A stretch of 64,000 nucleotides of DNA, taken from Nyssa sinensis. Its lineage: Eukaryota; Streptophyta; Magnoliopsida; Cornales; Nyssaceae. The notes under the pieces were generated by a model that had not been told where the DNA came from, did no database searches, and saw only the letters and a program-made list of their open reading frames with translations. This document shows positions 9,750 to 21,554 of this stretch, one piece after another. The position numbers and the translations under genes were made by a program. The DNA lies in contig CM018051.1 in the NCBI GenBank assembly GCA_008638375.1, positions 12,888,369 through 12,952,368 of the forward strand, given 5' to 3'. Numbering within the stretch: position 1 is the first letter of the stretch; each line of letters starts with the position of its first letter.

Positions 9750-12700
9750 CTAAGGTAAGTAAAACTTGGACTTTGTTATGTGGTCTTTCCTTAACCATGT
9801 CACATTTCTTTCTTCATGCTGCCACCTTGTACTCCATTATCTGATATGTCTTGATCTCCACAATTGATATTGTTCTATCTTGTGGACTTGATGAGTGATT
9901 GCATGTCGATACCCTGATATGATTTATACATAATTCCTTGATGATTGAATGCTGAACCATACATGTTATATGATAAGAAAAGTACTACTCCACAACTTGT
10001 GAAATTATCTATGCATGACCTGATCTTTCTATGGTAGTACTTGACTCGTTACACACTTCAGCCCTTAGGGGCAAGATGCTGACAGTCTACACATGGTTGT
10101 GAGCGTCACATCGCACGACCGGACTACCTGTGGGTGTGAGCGTCACTTCGCACGATCGACACGTAGTCATGCGAGACATGACGTACGACTTGAGTCCTAG
10201 AGGACACGAAAAGTTAATAGCGCTGTGCTGTAAGCACGAAAGGGTATGCCGGGCCCTGACAGATAGCATCTAACAGATAGTTTCTTTTTATCTCTTACAT
10301 GACATGCTCTTGATGTTTGATATGTTGTATATCTTTGAGCACCGTTGATATTGTATTCCTTGGATCCTTGATATGTTTGTGAGCTTTCCTTGGAATACCC
10401 TTGCTGTACTATTCGACATGATGACATGCCTATGTAGATGTTTTCTGATTTTGGCAGCACATTATTTGGCTATTCCTCGTTGTGGTTTTGTGTACTTGCC
10501 TTGGGATATGCCCATAGGACCTAAGGGTCATTTCTATCGATTTATACATTGGTGACTGGCTATTATGACTTCTATCATGTCTTCTGTTTAGACATGCATT
10601 GATTGGTATTTGTTCACTACTTACCTTCTTGAACTAATCTTGACCCATAACAGAGGAAAGGATTTTACTTACTGAGCTTGTTTAAGCTCATCCCATTATT
10701 TAACATTTTTCAGGTGACATCATGTGGGATGAAATGCAATGAGATAACTAGTGGAACTAGTGATGCAAAATGAACGACAATGACGATATGAACTCCAAGT
10801 TAAAGAACGAACGTGAACACTGTAAGGTTAACTTTAAAGTTATGCATTATAATATTACATCATTAGTGATGAGGTTAGCCTAGTATGTCAGATCATTATG
10901 ATTAAGTGGTACTTGGAGACATTATGATTGTTGATCATTGGAGATGAGTTTAACTAGCTGAACTTTCATGGTGTGACTTCCGCTTTAAGTAATTCATTGA
11001 TATAGAATGGTTGCATTAGAGCATGTATATTATACTTTAGAGATATTGATGACTGATTCTAGACGTGCTCTGATATGTTTGGATGAGTTGCATTCTTAAT
11101 TCAAAAAGATTTTAATTCCGCTGTTTTGACCCTACATTTAGAATGCAATTCAAGTTCAGAAGTTGCCTTTGGTTGGTCGCATTGTCGGTGGGAAGAACTG
11201 ACAAGGTGGCCAACTGGCATCACGTCCTCGAGATCCGCATAGGGCGGGTTTCGGGTCGTGACACCTCCCTCGCCCAAGTCTATCATCAGGTCAGAACGAG
11301 TGAAAATCTGAGACGCCCAGAGCCCATGCATAGCCACCCGGACTCCCGAGATCGAAGTAAGTATTGTGATTTTCATAAGGATCACGGCACACCACGGAGG
11401 CATGCAAGCATCTCCAGCAGGAAATCGAACAACTAATCCGAAGAGGGCGCCTAGGGGATTTTGTTCAACGCAATGTGTCACGACCCGAAACCCACCCTAC
11501 GCAGATCTCGAGGACGTGATGCCAGTTGGCCACCTTGTCAGTTCTTCCCACCGGCAACCCGACCAACCAAAGGCAACTTCTGAACTTGAATTGCATTCTA
11601 AATGTAGGGTCAAAACAGCAAAATTAAAATCTTTTTGAATTAAGAATGCAACTCATCCAAACACATCAGAGCACGTCTAGAATCAGTCATCAATATCTCT
11701 AAAGTAGAATATACATGCTCTAATGCAACCATTCTATATCAATGAATTACTTAAAGCGGAAGTCACACCATGAAAGTTCAGCTAGTTAAACTCATCTCCA
11801 ATGATCAACAATCATAATGTCTCCAAGTACCACTTAATCATAATGATCTGACATACTAGGCTAACCTCATCACTAATGATGTAATATTATAATGCATAAC
11901 TTTAAAGTTAACCTTACAGTGTTCACGTTCGTTCTTTAACTTGGAGTTCATATCGTCATTGTCGTTCATTGTGCATCACTAATTCCACTAGTTATCTCAT
12001 TGCATTTCATCCCACATGATGTAACCTGAAAAATGTTAAATAATGGGATGAGCTTAAACAAGCCCAGTAAGTAAAATCCTTTCCTCTGTTATGGGTCAAG
12101 ATTAGTTCAAGAAGGTAAGCAGTGAACAAATACCAAGCAATGCATGTCTGAACAGAAGACATGATAGAAGTCACAATAGCCAGTCACCAATGTATAAATC
12201 GATAGAAATGACCCTCAGGTCCTATAGGCATATCCCAAGGTGAGTACACAAAACCACAACAAGGAATAGCCAATAATGTGCTGCCAAAATCAGAAAACGT
12301 CTACGTAGGCGTGTCATCATGTCAAATAGTACAACAAGGGGTATTCCAAGGAAAAGCTCTCAAGCATATCAAGAATCCAAGGAATACAATATCAACGATG
12401 CTCAAATATATATATAACATATTGAAACAACCAAAAGCATATCATATGAGAGATAAAAGGAACTGTCTGTTAGATGCTATCTGTCAGGGCCCGGCATACC
12501 CTTTCGTGCTTACAGCACAGCGCTATTAACTTTTTGTGTCCTCCAGGACTCAAATCGTACGTCATGTCTCGCATGACTACGTATCGATCGTGTAAAGTGA
12601 TGCTCACACCCACGGGTAGCCCGGTCGTGCGATGTGACGCTCACAACCACGTGTAGACTATCAGCATCTTGCCCCTAAGGGCTAAAGTGTGTAACGAGTC

Positions 12701-13010
12701 AAGTACTATCACAGAAGGATCAGGTCATGCATAGATAATTTCACAAGTTGTGGACTAGTACTTTTCTTATCATATAACATGTACGGTTCAATATTCAAGC
12801 ATCAAAGAATTACGTATAAATCATATCAGGTTATCGACATGCAATCACTCATCAAGTCCACAAGATAGAACAATATCAATTGTGAAGATCAAGACATATC
12901 AGATAATGGAGTACAAGGTGGCAGCATGAAGAAAGAAATGTGACATGGCTAAGGAAAGACCAAATAACAAAGTCCAGGTTTTACTTACCTCGGTTTCTTA
13001 GTATTGCATT
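9750..13010. repeat. Inverted repeat, ~1.5-kb arms, formed by two solo LTRs
   Basis: The sequence from about 9750 to 11263 recurs reverse-complemented from 11476 to about 13010, with only scattered differences. The 212-bp spacer (11264-11475) is Tat gag. The arms are the 3' portions of two separately inserted LTRs of one family. Confidence 0.88.
11264..11475 (+). pseudogene. Tat element 1 gag, zinc-knuckle fragment between two solo LTRs
   Basis: Continues gag after the first solo LTR: TSLAQVYHQVRTSENLRRPEP, then a CDFHKDHG knuckle-like segment, with a frameshift just after it relative to EIEQLI-type sequence. It matches element 2 at about 41855-42075. It is bounded by the CCTCC and CAATG target duplications of the two flanking LTRs. 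Confidence 0.8.
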
Positions 13011-14805
13011 CCCCTATTGAAAATTACTCTGATGACCTCATTCTCTATATCTTTTGACGTGCCTGTCATTGGAAATATATTCAATCTATAGTCATAACTA
13101 ATATATGCTATGATATGTCTTAAATATGTCTATCATAGCTATCGGTATCTTAATTACTAATTTAGATCTCTTCATTGTATCCGGAATGTCGAATAAAAGT
13201 GGTTTAGGCTTTTACGGATCTTAAATCGGACTCCTAAATTGAAAAGGGCAAAATTATCATTTTGTACTTTACGTGTCTTTTATTCCCGGGACCTCGTTTC
13301 ATAATTTTGACTCTGCCATTGGTTTCAGAAGGCTCGAGATAATAAAAATTGACTATTTACTCACCTTGTTTGGACTTCGTTTGACTCAGTTTAGGACTCG
13401 GGCATTTTTGTAATTTCCTAAAGTATTATTTAATTACTTTTTACTGTTTGGGGTTCTAGCGTAATTACTTAAAATTTCTGGGGCCGGTTTGTTATTTCTG
13501 AAAATTCTGGTCTGAACCAGTGGGTTTGCTGGCCCAAACCCTAAACCGGTCCAACATCTAAGTGAACCGACCGGTTCAGTTTAACTCAAAATGCCCCCCG
13601 TTTTTCCGGTCATCAACTCCGGCCACTCGCCGGCGCTGGTGCAAGTTTTGCACCATTTTTCTTCACTGTTTTTCACGATTCTTACGTCCAGACTTCCTGA
13701 TTTTTGAACCAAAATGTTCCTAATACTTCAACAATTAATTCAAACTAAATTGTGGCCCCGATCTTTACCAGTTTCCGACACCCACATGGGTTTTCGGCCA
13801 CTGCACCGGCGAAGGATAATTGGCCATAAAATGGCCATTTCTTGATCGTTTTGATTGATTCCAATTGTGTTGGGTTCCTAACAAGCCTGGCTACTCATCT
13901 ATAATCCTAGAACTGTGATTAGATTAACATACAACAATCTGCCATGTTTGGCCGAGAGCATCATCACTGGTTTTTTTTTTAAGTTGGATCCTACTAATTC
14001 AGTGCCTGGTTCGATAATAATAGGAAGTAATATTAAGGAGATTAAAATGAAATGGTTACCTATGTCTTAACAGAAATTCATCTTCGGATTTCCTCCAAAG
14101 ATCAGCTTCTCTCTCTTTCTAAAATTCTGCTCTGCGTTCCAACGTTTCTCCCTTCCTATTTCTCTCTCTTTTTCTCTATTATTTCTCATCAACTCCACCG
14201 ACTTGGACCAGTGACAACGCCACCTGTAGCTTCGGTTACATGCACTGCACACTTATTCATGCACGGCTGCCATGCAGCTTGTAATCCTTCAGCCCTCGAC
14301 ACCTCATCTCCCACTCATTCTCTCTCTCTAATTTCAGTGTGCCAATGCCCACCGATTTGAGGCTGCTTGCCCACGGTTTTCTTTGATTCCTGATTCACAT
14401 ACTTATGTGATTTGTATAATATACATATATAATATATACTATATATAATAGCTGCTCTAGTGAATTCCCATGGCATTGCATGTATATATGTTATAATCTT
14501 CTGGTTTATATATATATATATATATATAGATTTTTGCGTAAGCACTTATATATATATTATTCTATTTTCTATTTCGATTCTGATCATTTTGATAAATTCT
14601 CGATTGTCGTTCCTATTGGACACCGACTGTCGCTCGTTCACTTTACATTATTTGTAATCGATGATTGTCATTGCTAGATATTTGGGTAATTGATTCGGGG
14701 TTTCATGTTTTGGCCCTGACTCAAATCGGGTCCGGTACTGCTTAACTCAGGTCGATACTAACTATCTCGGGTCGAGTACTGGTTACCTCGGGTCTGGGTA
14801 TTACA
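11476..14805 (-). mobile_element. Solo LTR, 3.3 kb, reverse orientation, inserted in Tat element 1
   Basis: On the plus strand it begins TGTCACGACCCG and ends GGGTATTACA, the reverse complement of the TGTAA...GTGACA family ends. Perfect 5-bp duplications CAATG flank it at 11471-11475 and 14806-14810. Element 2 has the uninterrupted site near 42068. There is no coding sequence. The 5' portion of this LTR (13010-14805 here) differs from the LTR at 6739, so the two belong to different subfamilies. TA-rich microsatellites lie at 14505-14530. Confidence 0.9.
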
Positions 14806-15769
14806 CAATGGAGGACGCGATCAGCGCAACCAGAGGCACCAACCCAGACAAGAGCTAAGGCCCCAGCCGTCGAGACAAGGTCAGGGAGCCGAGACGGGGG
14901 AGGTTCGTAACGAGCAACCCGGCCCGAACAATTAGGTCATTCTCGTCCTCCATGCCGACAACGCGTTAGCGGGGATGTCCAATCAAGCGAGGAAGCGGTA
15001 TGTCAGGGAGGCAAAGGTGGAGCCGTGCCCTCACCAGGTCTTGACGATTGAAAAAAGGCAAAAACCCCTGCCGAGTATCCAGTTCTCGGACCGGGACCTT
15101 CTCGGAGTGCACCACCCCCATAGTGATGCCCTGTTCATCTCGCTGAAGGTGGCCAACTTTCATATCAGAAGAGTTTTGGTGGACACAGAATGTTCTACAA
15201 ATATCCTGTTTTACGAACCTTTTAAGCGGCTAAAGCTCAACTCAGGCGACCTAAAGGCTACCACGACAATAATGGCAGGATTCGACGGAAATCTGAGTTC
15301 ACCAATTGGAGGTATCGACTTGCCAATCACTATTGGAGAGAGAGATGGTCAGAAGACCCTTATATCTGAATACATGGTCGTGGATTCCAGATCTCCATAC
15401 AACATTATCATCGGAAGACCATGGCTTCATCAGATGGAGGCGGTTACTTCCACCCTTCATCAGTGTCTCAAATATGTCCATAATGAGAAAGTCTACACGA
15501 TCAAAGGCGTCCAGTCAATATCACGGGAATGTCACGTTGTGGCGTTAAAAGGAAAAAAAGCAAAAATAGTAATTACAGAAACCTCGGCATGCCTTCGACC
15601 AAGGAATGAGTACCGAGGCCCCCGCCGAGATCAACGAACCATTGAGCCCAAGAGGGAGAGACAGTGTGGCAGTACCGATCCAGGAACCCGCCAGGGTGTT
15701 GGTAAGCACCGAAGGAAAGGGGCGCTACTTACAACTCGGAGCCGACTTACCCCGATCGGAGTAGGATGA
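14806..15769 (+). pseudogene. Tat element 1 gag-pol junction and aspartic protease
   Basis: The open part (14975-15769) contains a retropepsin-like domain: VLVDTECSTNILF at the active site, GFDGNLSSPIGGI in the flap region, and the SPYNIIIGRPWLHQ motif of plant retroelement proteases. The catalytic Asp-Thr is present, but the following Gly is Glu, which should inactivate the enzyme. Element 2 has Arg at this place. The enzyme would cleave the Gag-Pol polyprotein. Stops and shifts occur before 14975 and after 15600. Confidence 0.82.
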
Positions 15770-15824
15770 GATCACTGAGTTCCTAAAAGATAACCTGTCG
15801 GTCTTCGCATAGGAAACCAAAGAT

Positions 15825-17232
15825 ATGGAGGGAATAGATCCCTCCCTTATCTGCCACAAATTGATGACCAACCCAGTTTTCCCTCCGGTCAGACAGAAAC
15901 GGCGGACCTTCGCCCCGAAAAGGCACAAGGTAATCAACGAAGAGGTCCAAAGGTTGCTGGATGCCAACTTGGTACGAGAGGTGTTCTATCCAAAGTGGTT
16001 AGCCAACACCGTCCTTATCAAGAAGAAGAACGGTAAGTGGCGTGTCTGCGTTGACTATACCGACCTTAACAAAGCCTGCCCCAAGGATAGCTTCCCGCTG
16101 CCTAGAATCGACCAGTTAGTCGACACCACTGCCGGCCACGAGGTGATGCGCTTCATGGATGCATACTCCGGGTACAACCAGATCCAGATGTATCCCCCAA
16201 ACCAAGAGAAGACATCCTTCATCTCAGAGCGAGGCCTTTACTACTACAAGGTAATGCCTTTCGGACTAAAAAATACTGGAGCTACATATCAACGATTGGT
16301 GAACCGGATGTTTGGGCCTTTGCTCGGCAAAACTATGGAGGTCTACATAGATGACATGTTGGTCAAAAGCCAGAAAAAGAGCGAGCACGTTGAACATTTA
16401 AGGCAGACCTTTAACATACTCAAAAAACACAAAATGAAGCTGAATCCTTCAAAATGCACGTTCGGGATCAGTAGAGGCAAATTTCTCGGCTTCTTGATCT
16501 CACAAGGGGGAATAGAGGCAGACCCCTTGCAAATCAAGGCTTTGATAGAACTGGAACCCCCGAGGTCCAAAAAGGAGATCCAGGCATTGAACGGAAGGAT
16601 TGCGGCTTTGAACAAGTTCATTTCTAAGTCCACCGATCGTTATCTCCCATTCTTCAAAGCCCTAAGAGGAAGTAAGGTCCTGGAATGGACCCCAGAGTGC
16701 GAGAAAGCTTTTTTGGAGCTAAAGCAATACATGTCGTCACCAGAAACTCTTATCCAAACCCGTACAGGGGGAGAAGCTCTTCCTATACCTCGCCGTGTCC
16801 GAGAATGCGGTAAGCTCTGCACTGATCAGAGAGGAACAAGGATGCCAGAAGCCTGTATTCTACGTTAGCAAAGCACTCCTCGAATCGAAAAAATGGTACC
16901 CTGAGGTGAAAAAGTTAGCATTCGCCTTGATAATATCCGCCAGAAAGCTTCGGCCTTATTTCCAGGCCCATGCGATTGTAGTCCCGACTTGCTACCCCCT
17001 GAAAGCGATTCTGCACAAGCCTGACACTTCAGGACGCCTAATAAAGTGGTCCGTGGAGTTGGGAGAATTCGATATATCTTACACACCTAGAACCGCCATT
17101 AAGGCGCAGGCCTTGGCAGACTTCGTCGCAGAATTTACGCCACCTCTGGAGGGTAACATCCTAGGAAACTCAGATGCGATGGTATGGCACATGTATGTCG
17201 ATGGTTCCTCCACCGAGAAGGGCTCCGTGTAG
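15825..17232 (+). pseudogene. Tat element 1 reverse transcriptase and RNase H
   Basis: The RT domain is well preserved from 15825 to about 16740: LIKKKNGKWRVCVDYTDLNKACPKD, DAYSGYNQIQM, MPFGLKNTGATYQRLVN, and the catalytic YIDDM near 16350. A frameshift near 16750 (CAGAAACTCTTATCC) moves the RNase H part to another frame (16795-17232: [28 protein letters not shown]). A second shift near 17225 leads into the additional RNase H. The RT copies the element's RNA into DNA. Confidence 0.88.
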
Positions 17233-18884
17233 GTATCGTACTCCAATCTCCGGATGGTGTGACAACAGAAAAGGCCATCACCTTGAGCTTCAAAGCATCT
17301 AACAATGAGGCTGAATATGAAGCGTTAATCCTTGGCATGAAGCTGGCATTAGAATGCGATGCTCGCAACCTTGAAGCATTCTCTGATTCCCAGCTAGTAA
17401 TGGGTCAGGTGCTGGGAGGATTCACAGCTAAAGATGACCGGATGATAAAATACGCTGAGGTGGTGAACTCCTTAGAGAAATCATTTTCCAAATTCACTAT
17501 CCATAAAATAGAAAGAGGTCAGAACACCCAAGCCGATGCCTTGGCAAACATGGCTGCTCACCAGGAGCCTGATAAAGATTCTGAGGTCGGCATTTCCCGC
17601 CAGGCGTCACCGAGCATCCAAAAGGTCCATCCCATCTGCTTCGCCGAGCAACTTGGGGATTGGAGGATCCCCATCATCCAGTACTTACAGGAAGGGAAGC
17701 TGCCGGAGGACAAGAACCACGCTCGAAGTATACGAATCAGGTCAGCACGGTACCTTATGTTAAATGAAAAACTCTATCGCAGGTCCTACACCCAGCCTCT
17801 CCTGAGATGCCTATCTCCCGAAGAGTCGGAATACGTTCTGGCCGAGATCCACGAAGGGATATGTGAAAACCACAACGGAAGCAGAACGATCGCGCACCGA
17901 GCCCTAACTCATGGCTATTACTGGCCTTGCATGCTCCAACACGCCAAGGAATATGTAAAGAGGTGTGATAAGTGTCAACGCTTCGCGTCGTACCAACACC
18001 AGCCGCATCAGGAACTCACTCCCATCGTAAGTCCATGGCCCTTTGTGCAGTGGGGGATGGATATCGTGGGCCCATTGCCGAAGGCACCGCAGAACAGAAA
18101 ATATTTGTTTGTCGCCATCGATTACTTTTCCAAGTGGGCAGAAACGGAACCCCTAACTCGCATTACAGAGGCAGAGGTAAAAAACTTTGCATGGAAAAAC
18201 ATCGTTTGCAGGTTCGGAGTTCCACGAGTTATCATTTCAGACAACGGCACTCAATTTGTCGGGAAAGTGTTCGCTAAATGTCGTGCCGACCTGCACATCA
18301 GCCACCATTTCTCTTCACCCGGGCACCCCCAAGCAAACGGCCAGGCAGAGGTGACCAACCGAACCATCAAGAAGAGGTTAAAGCAGGCCAAAGGGAGGTA
18401 GGTTGAAGAACTACCAGGAGTACTCTGGGCATACCGAACCACGAGAAAAATGCCAACGACCGAGACGCCGTTCTCACTCGCATACGGTACCGAGGCCGTC
18501 ATTCTTGTGAAAATCGGCATGCCGACACTAAGAACAGAAATCTTCGACCAGAATGCAAACAACCTCCAACAGGTGGAAAATCTTGATCTTTTAGAGGAAA
18601 AGAGAGAACAAGCGGGGGTAAGGGCTGAAGAATATCGGCGAAGGGTGGCCAAAAGCTTCAACCAGAAAGTGAAACCCGTGAACCTGGAACTCAACGACTT
18701 GGTTCTAAGAAGAGTCTTCCCCAATACTAAGGATCCCGCCATGGGAAAGCTATCCCTGAACTGGGAGGGACCTTACAAAATCATCAAGATCAACAGGCCT
18801 ATGACCTATTGGCTAGAAGATATGTCTGGGAAACCAATGCCGAGGCCCTGGAATGTTGAGCATCTAAAAAAGTACTATCAATGA
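17184..18884 (+). pseudogene. Tat element 1 second RNase H and integrase
   Basis: The first part (about 17184-17590) is the extra archaeal-type RNase H: YVDGSS in the neighbouring frame, SNNEAEYEALILGMKLA, SDSQLV and NTQADALANMA. Integrase follows with its HHCC finger (HEGIC...HRALTHGYYWP...CDKCQRF), DIVGPLP, ISDNGTQF and GQAEVTNRTI as the D, D and E signature blocks. A small deletion removes residues after NRTI, and a TAG at 18399-18401 replaces a Trp codon kept in element 2. The C-terminal integrase region runs on to the stop at 18884. Two RNase H domains are diagnostic of Tat elements. Confidence 0.88.
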
Positions 18885-18932
18885 AGCTTTTTATCATTAT
18901 TATTAAGAATATGTTTCCCAAGTATATCCAAA

Positions 18933-19170
18933 GGCCCCTACGAGCAAGAGCGTTGTAGGTAAGGTCCCCAATAAACAGGTCCTCAGACCTGATCCAAAGG
19001 CCCCTACGAGCAAGAGCGTTGTAGGTAAGGTCTCCAATAAACAGGTCCTCAGACCTGATCCAAAGGCCCCTACGAGCAGGAGCGCTGTAGGTAAGGTCTC
19101 CAATAAACAGGTCTTCAGACCTGATCCAAAGGCCCCTACGAGCAAGAGCACTGTAGGTAAGGTCTTAATA
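18933..19170 (+). repeat. Tandem array, 66-bp period, after pol of Tat element 1
   Basis: Units start at 18933, 18999, 19065 and 19131 (GGCCCCTACGAGC...), about 3.6 copies with few differences. Each contains a near-palindrome of the CAGGTC..GACCTG type and a CCTAC...GTAGG pair. Element 2 has the corresponding array with a 70-bp period. Confidence 0.93.
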
Positions 19171-19555
19171 AAAGGATCTCAATGGACATTCTTGAGGTCC
19201 ATCGATCATTACATCAAAGTGTCAACTAAGAATCTAATTATTACATAAGTTGTTCAGTGTGATATACTTTCAGTCGACTACTTAAACTCTGGATCCACGG
19301 TTCCATTGTCAGGCCTTAGTTCTAGATTATTCTAGGTCAGATGCTTAGCCTCTGGCGAAAGGGAAAAGTTTGTTGTCTTGATTTATTATTAAGTTCAGCA
19401 AAGCCTTGATTGAACAGTCAACTCATTCAAATTTAATTCAGGGACAAGCATTATCTAGAGGACTACAGATCGGTATAACATAAAAGATACTTTCATTGAA
19501 TAATGCCCAAATAGGCCAAAGATTACAAGGATTAGAGATGCAAAAACAATACAAC
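19171..19555. other. Non-coding spacer of Tat element 1
   Basis: Sequence between the tandem array and the antisense-ORF remnant, partly alignable with 50412-50819 of element 2 (for example GGACAAG and ACAGATCGGTATAAC). No coding frame. Confidence 0.55.
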
Positions 19556-19787
19556 AAAAAACTACTTCGGGACGATAGGAGGAGCAGAGGCCAGAGGGAC
19601 AGCGTTTTCAACAAAGCCTTCACCTTCCTACTCAACAGGGGAATTCGGCGCTGACTCGCCGACCTCGACGTCATCCAAAGTGGAGATATCAAGGTCTGGA
19701 TATAACTTCTGGATCTTCTCCCTGCAAAGCATATACCCTGAATCCACTAGCTCCTTGCCCATAGAAGTAGTGAGGCCCATCAGTCCC
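19556..19787 (-). pseudogene. C-terminal remnant of Tat antisense ORF
   Basis: On the minus strand the C-terminal ~75 codons of the antisense ORF of element 2 are recognisable: SMGKELVDSG, then IQKLYPDLDIS and LDDVEV, ending at a TAG near 19562. One extra in-frame TAG interrupts it (SPVE-stop-EGEGF). The upstream exons are deleted with the rest of the 3' end. Conservation of this C-terminus in two diverged elements supports it as a true protein-coding region. Confidence 0.75.
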
Positions 19788-19790
19788 GCC

Positions 19791-20035
19791 TTTTGGCATT
19801 ATTGTAAGGGTTGTCAATTTCAAGCAGCTGTAAAGGAGATTCATGTGGCTGTAGAGCTACTTCCAAATTTTCAATTAATATCTAAATGATGTGGTAGCAA
19901 TATTTTCAATATATATTTTGATCATGAAGTTATGAATTTTGGCATTATTGTAAGGTTGTCAATTTCAAGCAGCTGTAAAGAAGATTCATGTGGCTGTAGA
20001 GCTACTCAAATTTTCAATTATATTGTATTATTAAT
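19791..20035. repeat. Repeated host-flank motif (two local copies)
   Basis: A segment from GGCATTATTGTAAGG through CATGTGGCTGT to TTTTCAATTA occurs twice here (about 19791-19882 and 19936-20030). It recurs at 22915-23002 and 27907-27992. It belongs to the 3' flank of the duplicated DC1 block, so 19791 onward is block 1 sequence resuming after Tat element 1. Confidence 0.75.
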
Positions 20036-21118
20036 TCATTAATGATGTAGTGGTTGTTTAGTTTTGTTGTGTTGCTTGTTTAGTTTGTTGTATGGTGTCT
20101 GTTGAGTTAGTTGTTTTGATTGTTATTTTCTTCTTGTTTAGGTGTTTTATTTGTCTATTGAATTTGTTATTTTTGTGGGACGATAGTATTCTTGTGGTTT
20201 GTTATTTTTATAACTTTACGTCAATTTTAAACGATACTTAAATTATAGTGACAGTAACAACTACCGACTCACTCAACCTTTTTTACTGTTAGACAAGACA
20301 CGAGAATCTTGGACCATCTCATATTTAATATATGTCACTATACATGTCCACATTTCCAAGAATTTTCCACCCAGGAACACAGGCACGCTCCCCACGCGCC
20401 CACTGCGTAAGTCACATAGCTGCAAAAATAACATATTTTTTACACTCTAAAGCCATGAAAGCGCCATCCATGGAGAGTAAAACCCACGTGGTAGTTTCCC
20501 ACTTTCACTTTACTCAAGATTTGAAGTGCTAGAATGTCACTTAATTTGTGTGAAGCTAATGACTTAAATTTGTAGAAATCTGCGCCACGCGCATGGATGC
20601 GTTGTAGGCGCGACTGAGGGTTAAGAAATTCATGTAACCCATCCTCTTCAAACAATCTAGCTTGTATGTCACCTAATTTAAGTCAAAAAAATTCATATAA
20701 TACAGTGCAAGAAAACTCTCCGGACAAGAAATACATTCATATAAATTTCTTCCACAATAAATGATGTTTTGGAGATTATTTTTAAGTCTAAAGTTTTGAT
20801 TTTTTTTATAAAAAAAATAAGACTAGTTCAGAATTTCTCATAGAACTATACATGTATCATCATGAAATTTTAAGAGCTTATTAATAGAACTATTACAAAT
20901 ACATTTATCGTGACGGATCGTTTAAAAAAATTTTCAAAACTTTTTCGTTTCAAAAAGATATGTAAGAAATAAAATTTTGTGCAGGTTGTATGCATATTTT
21001 TCATGTTATAAATATACGAATTTAGACATGCAAATGAATATCATATAAGTGAACCACAACCATTAAGGTTCTGAAATCAATGAAGAAAAAGTAACATAAT
21101 AACAAGTGTAAATCCGAG
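20036..21118. other. Non-coding, AT-rich, no feature recognised
   Basis: No coding frame of substance and no terminal repeats noticed. A slightly less AT-rich patch lies at 20340-20630. Confidence 0.5.
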
Positions 21119-21554
21119 TTACTTCTTGTAATTTGGATTCGTAGAAGCGGAAGCAGAAGAACCTGCAGTTTGTGTTATCATCTTTCTTGAATCACAAACA
21201 TTGTAGTCGTAGAATCTTTCTTATTAATAGAACGACTTCTAAAGTCGTCTATGAATTTCCACCATCCAAGATCATGGGTTTCTAAATGATAATTCAAGAT
21301 AGAATAATAGAGAAAGAAACTAGAAGGGGAGAGAATTGTATTGTCTCCATCTCAATTTAAGTAGAATATATTTCATATCTATTAGAGAGTAGTTTTTCAC
21401 ACCAAGTTGGAAGAAGACTTCCAAAAAAATAAAACTATATCTCAAATAGATAATAACTAATCTTTTCTTATCTCTCAAACTAACCCATGTGCTAACCCAT
21501 GTGGATGCACTACAGGTTATGGGTTCTGATCAAACCCAACTCTGTGTCTAACAC
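21119..21554 (-). mobile_element. Probable Ty1/copia LTR plus gag start, remnant
   Basis: Read on the minus strand, the segment begins TGTTAGACACAGAG at 21554 and continues with LTR-like sequence to about 21287 (TTATCA). It reaches an ATG at 21181 opening a Ser/Thr-rich start (MITQTAGSSASAS) that ends at a TAA near 21120. That start resembles copia-type Gag N-termini. No partner LTR, clear PBS or target duplication was found, so the boundaries are tentative. Confidence 0.4.

Larger units (their letters stand above)
6739..11263 (+). mobile_element. Solo LTR, 4.5 kb, inserted in Tat element 1 gag
   Basis: The segment begins TATAACACCTCGACC (a decayed TGTAACACC) and ends GGGTCGTGACA. Perfect 5-bp duplications CCTCC flank it at 6734-6738 and 11264-11268. 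Removing the segment and one CCTCC restores the gag sequence found uninterrupted in element 2 near 41855. It contains no coding frame, no internal LTR copy, no PBS and no PPT, so it is a solo LTR rather than a whole element. TGTAAC...GTGACA ends and a 3-5 kb LTR are typical of Tekay/Del-type chromoviruses; that assignment is inference. It shares its last ~1.5 kb, in opposite orientation, with the solo LTR at 11476-14805. Local microsatellites lie at about 7377-7452. Confidence 0.9.
4751..19787 (+). mobile_element. Ty3/gypsy Tat-lineage retrotransposon 1, decayed and 3'-truncated
   Basis: The order is 5' LTR, PBS, gag, protease, RT, RNase H, a second (archaeal-type) RNase H, integrase, a 66-bp tandem array and an antisense-ORF remnant. 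The dual RNase H, the tandem array and an antisense gene between pol and the 3' LTR are features of the plant Tat lineage (Retand/Ogre relatives). Two solo LTRs of another family (6739-11263, 11476-14805) interrupt gag. Homology to Tat element 2 stops at about 19787 (CCCATCAG), so most of the antisense ORF, the PPT and the 3' LTR are deleted. The 5' junction follows GTTATGCAA of block 1; the uninterrupted site is at about 27281-27290. The element carries several frameshifts and stops and cannot be autonomous. Confidence 0.92.

Noticed and set aside
11143..11436. A 97-codon open frame spanning a solo LTR end and gag
   Set aside because: It crosses the LTR/TSD junction at 11263; only its second half is gag coding sequence.
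18933..19170. Regularly spaced repeats that at first look like a CRISPR-type array
   Set aside because: The units are contiguous with no unique spacers, they lie inside a plant retrotransposon, and the period differs between copies (66 and 70 bp). They are a Tat-element tandem repeat.
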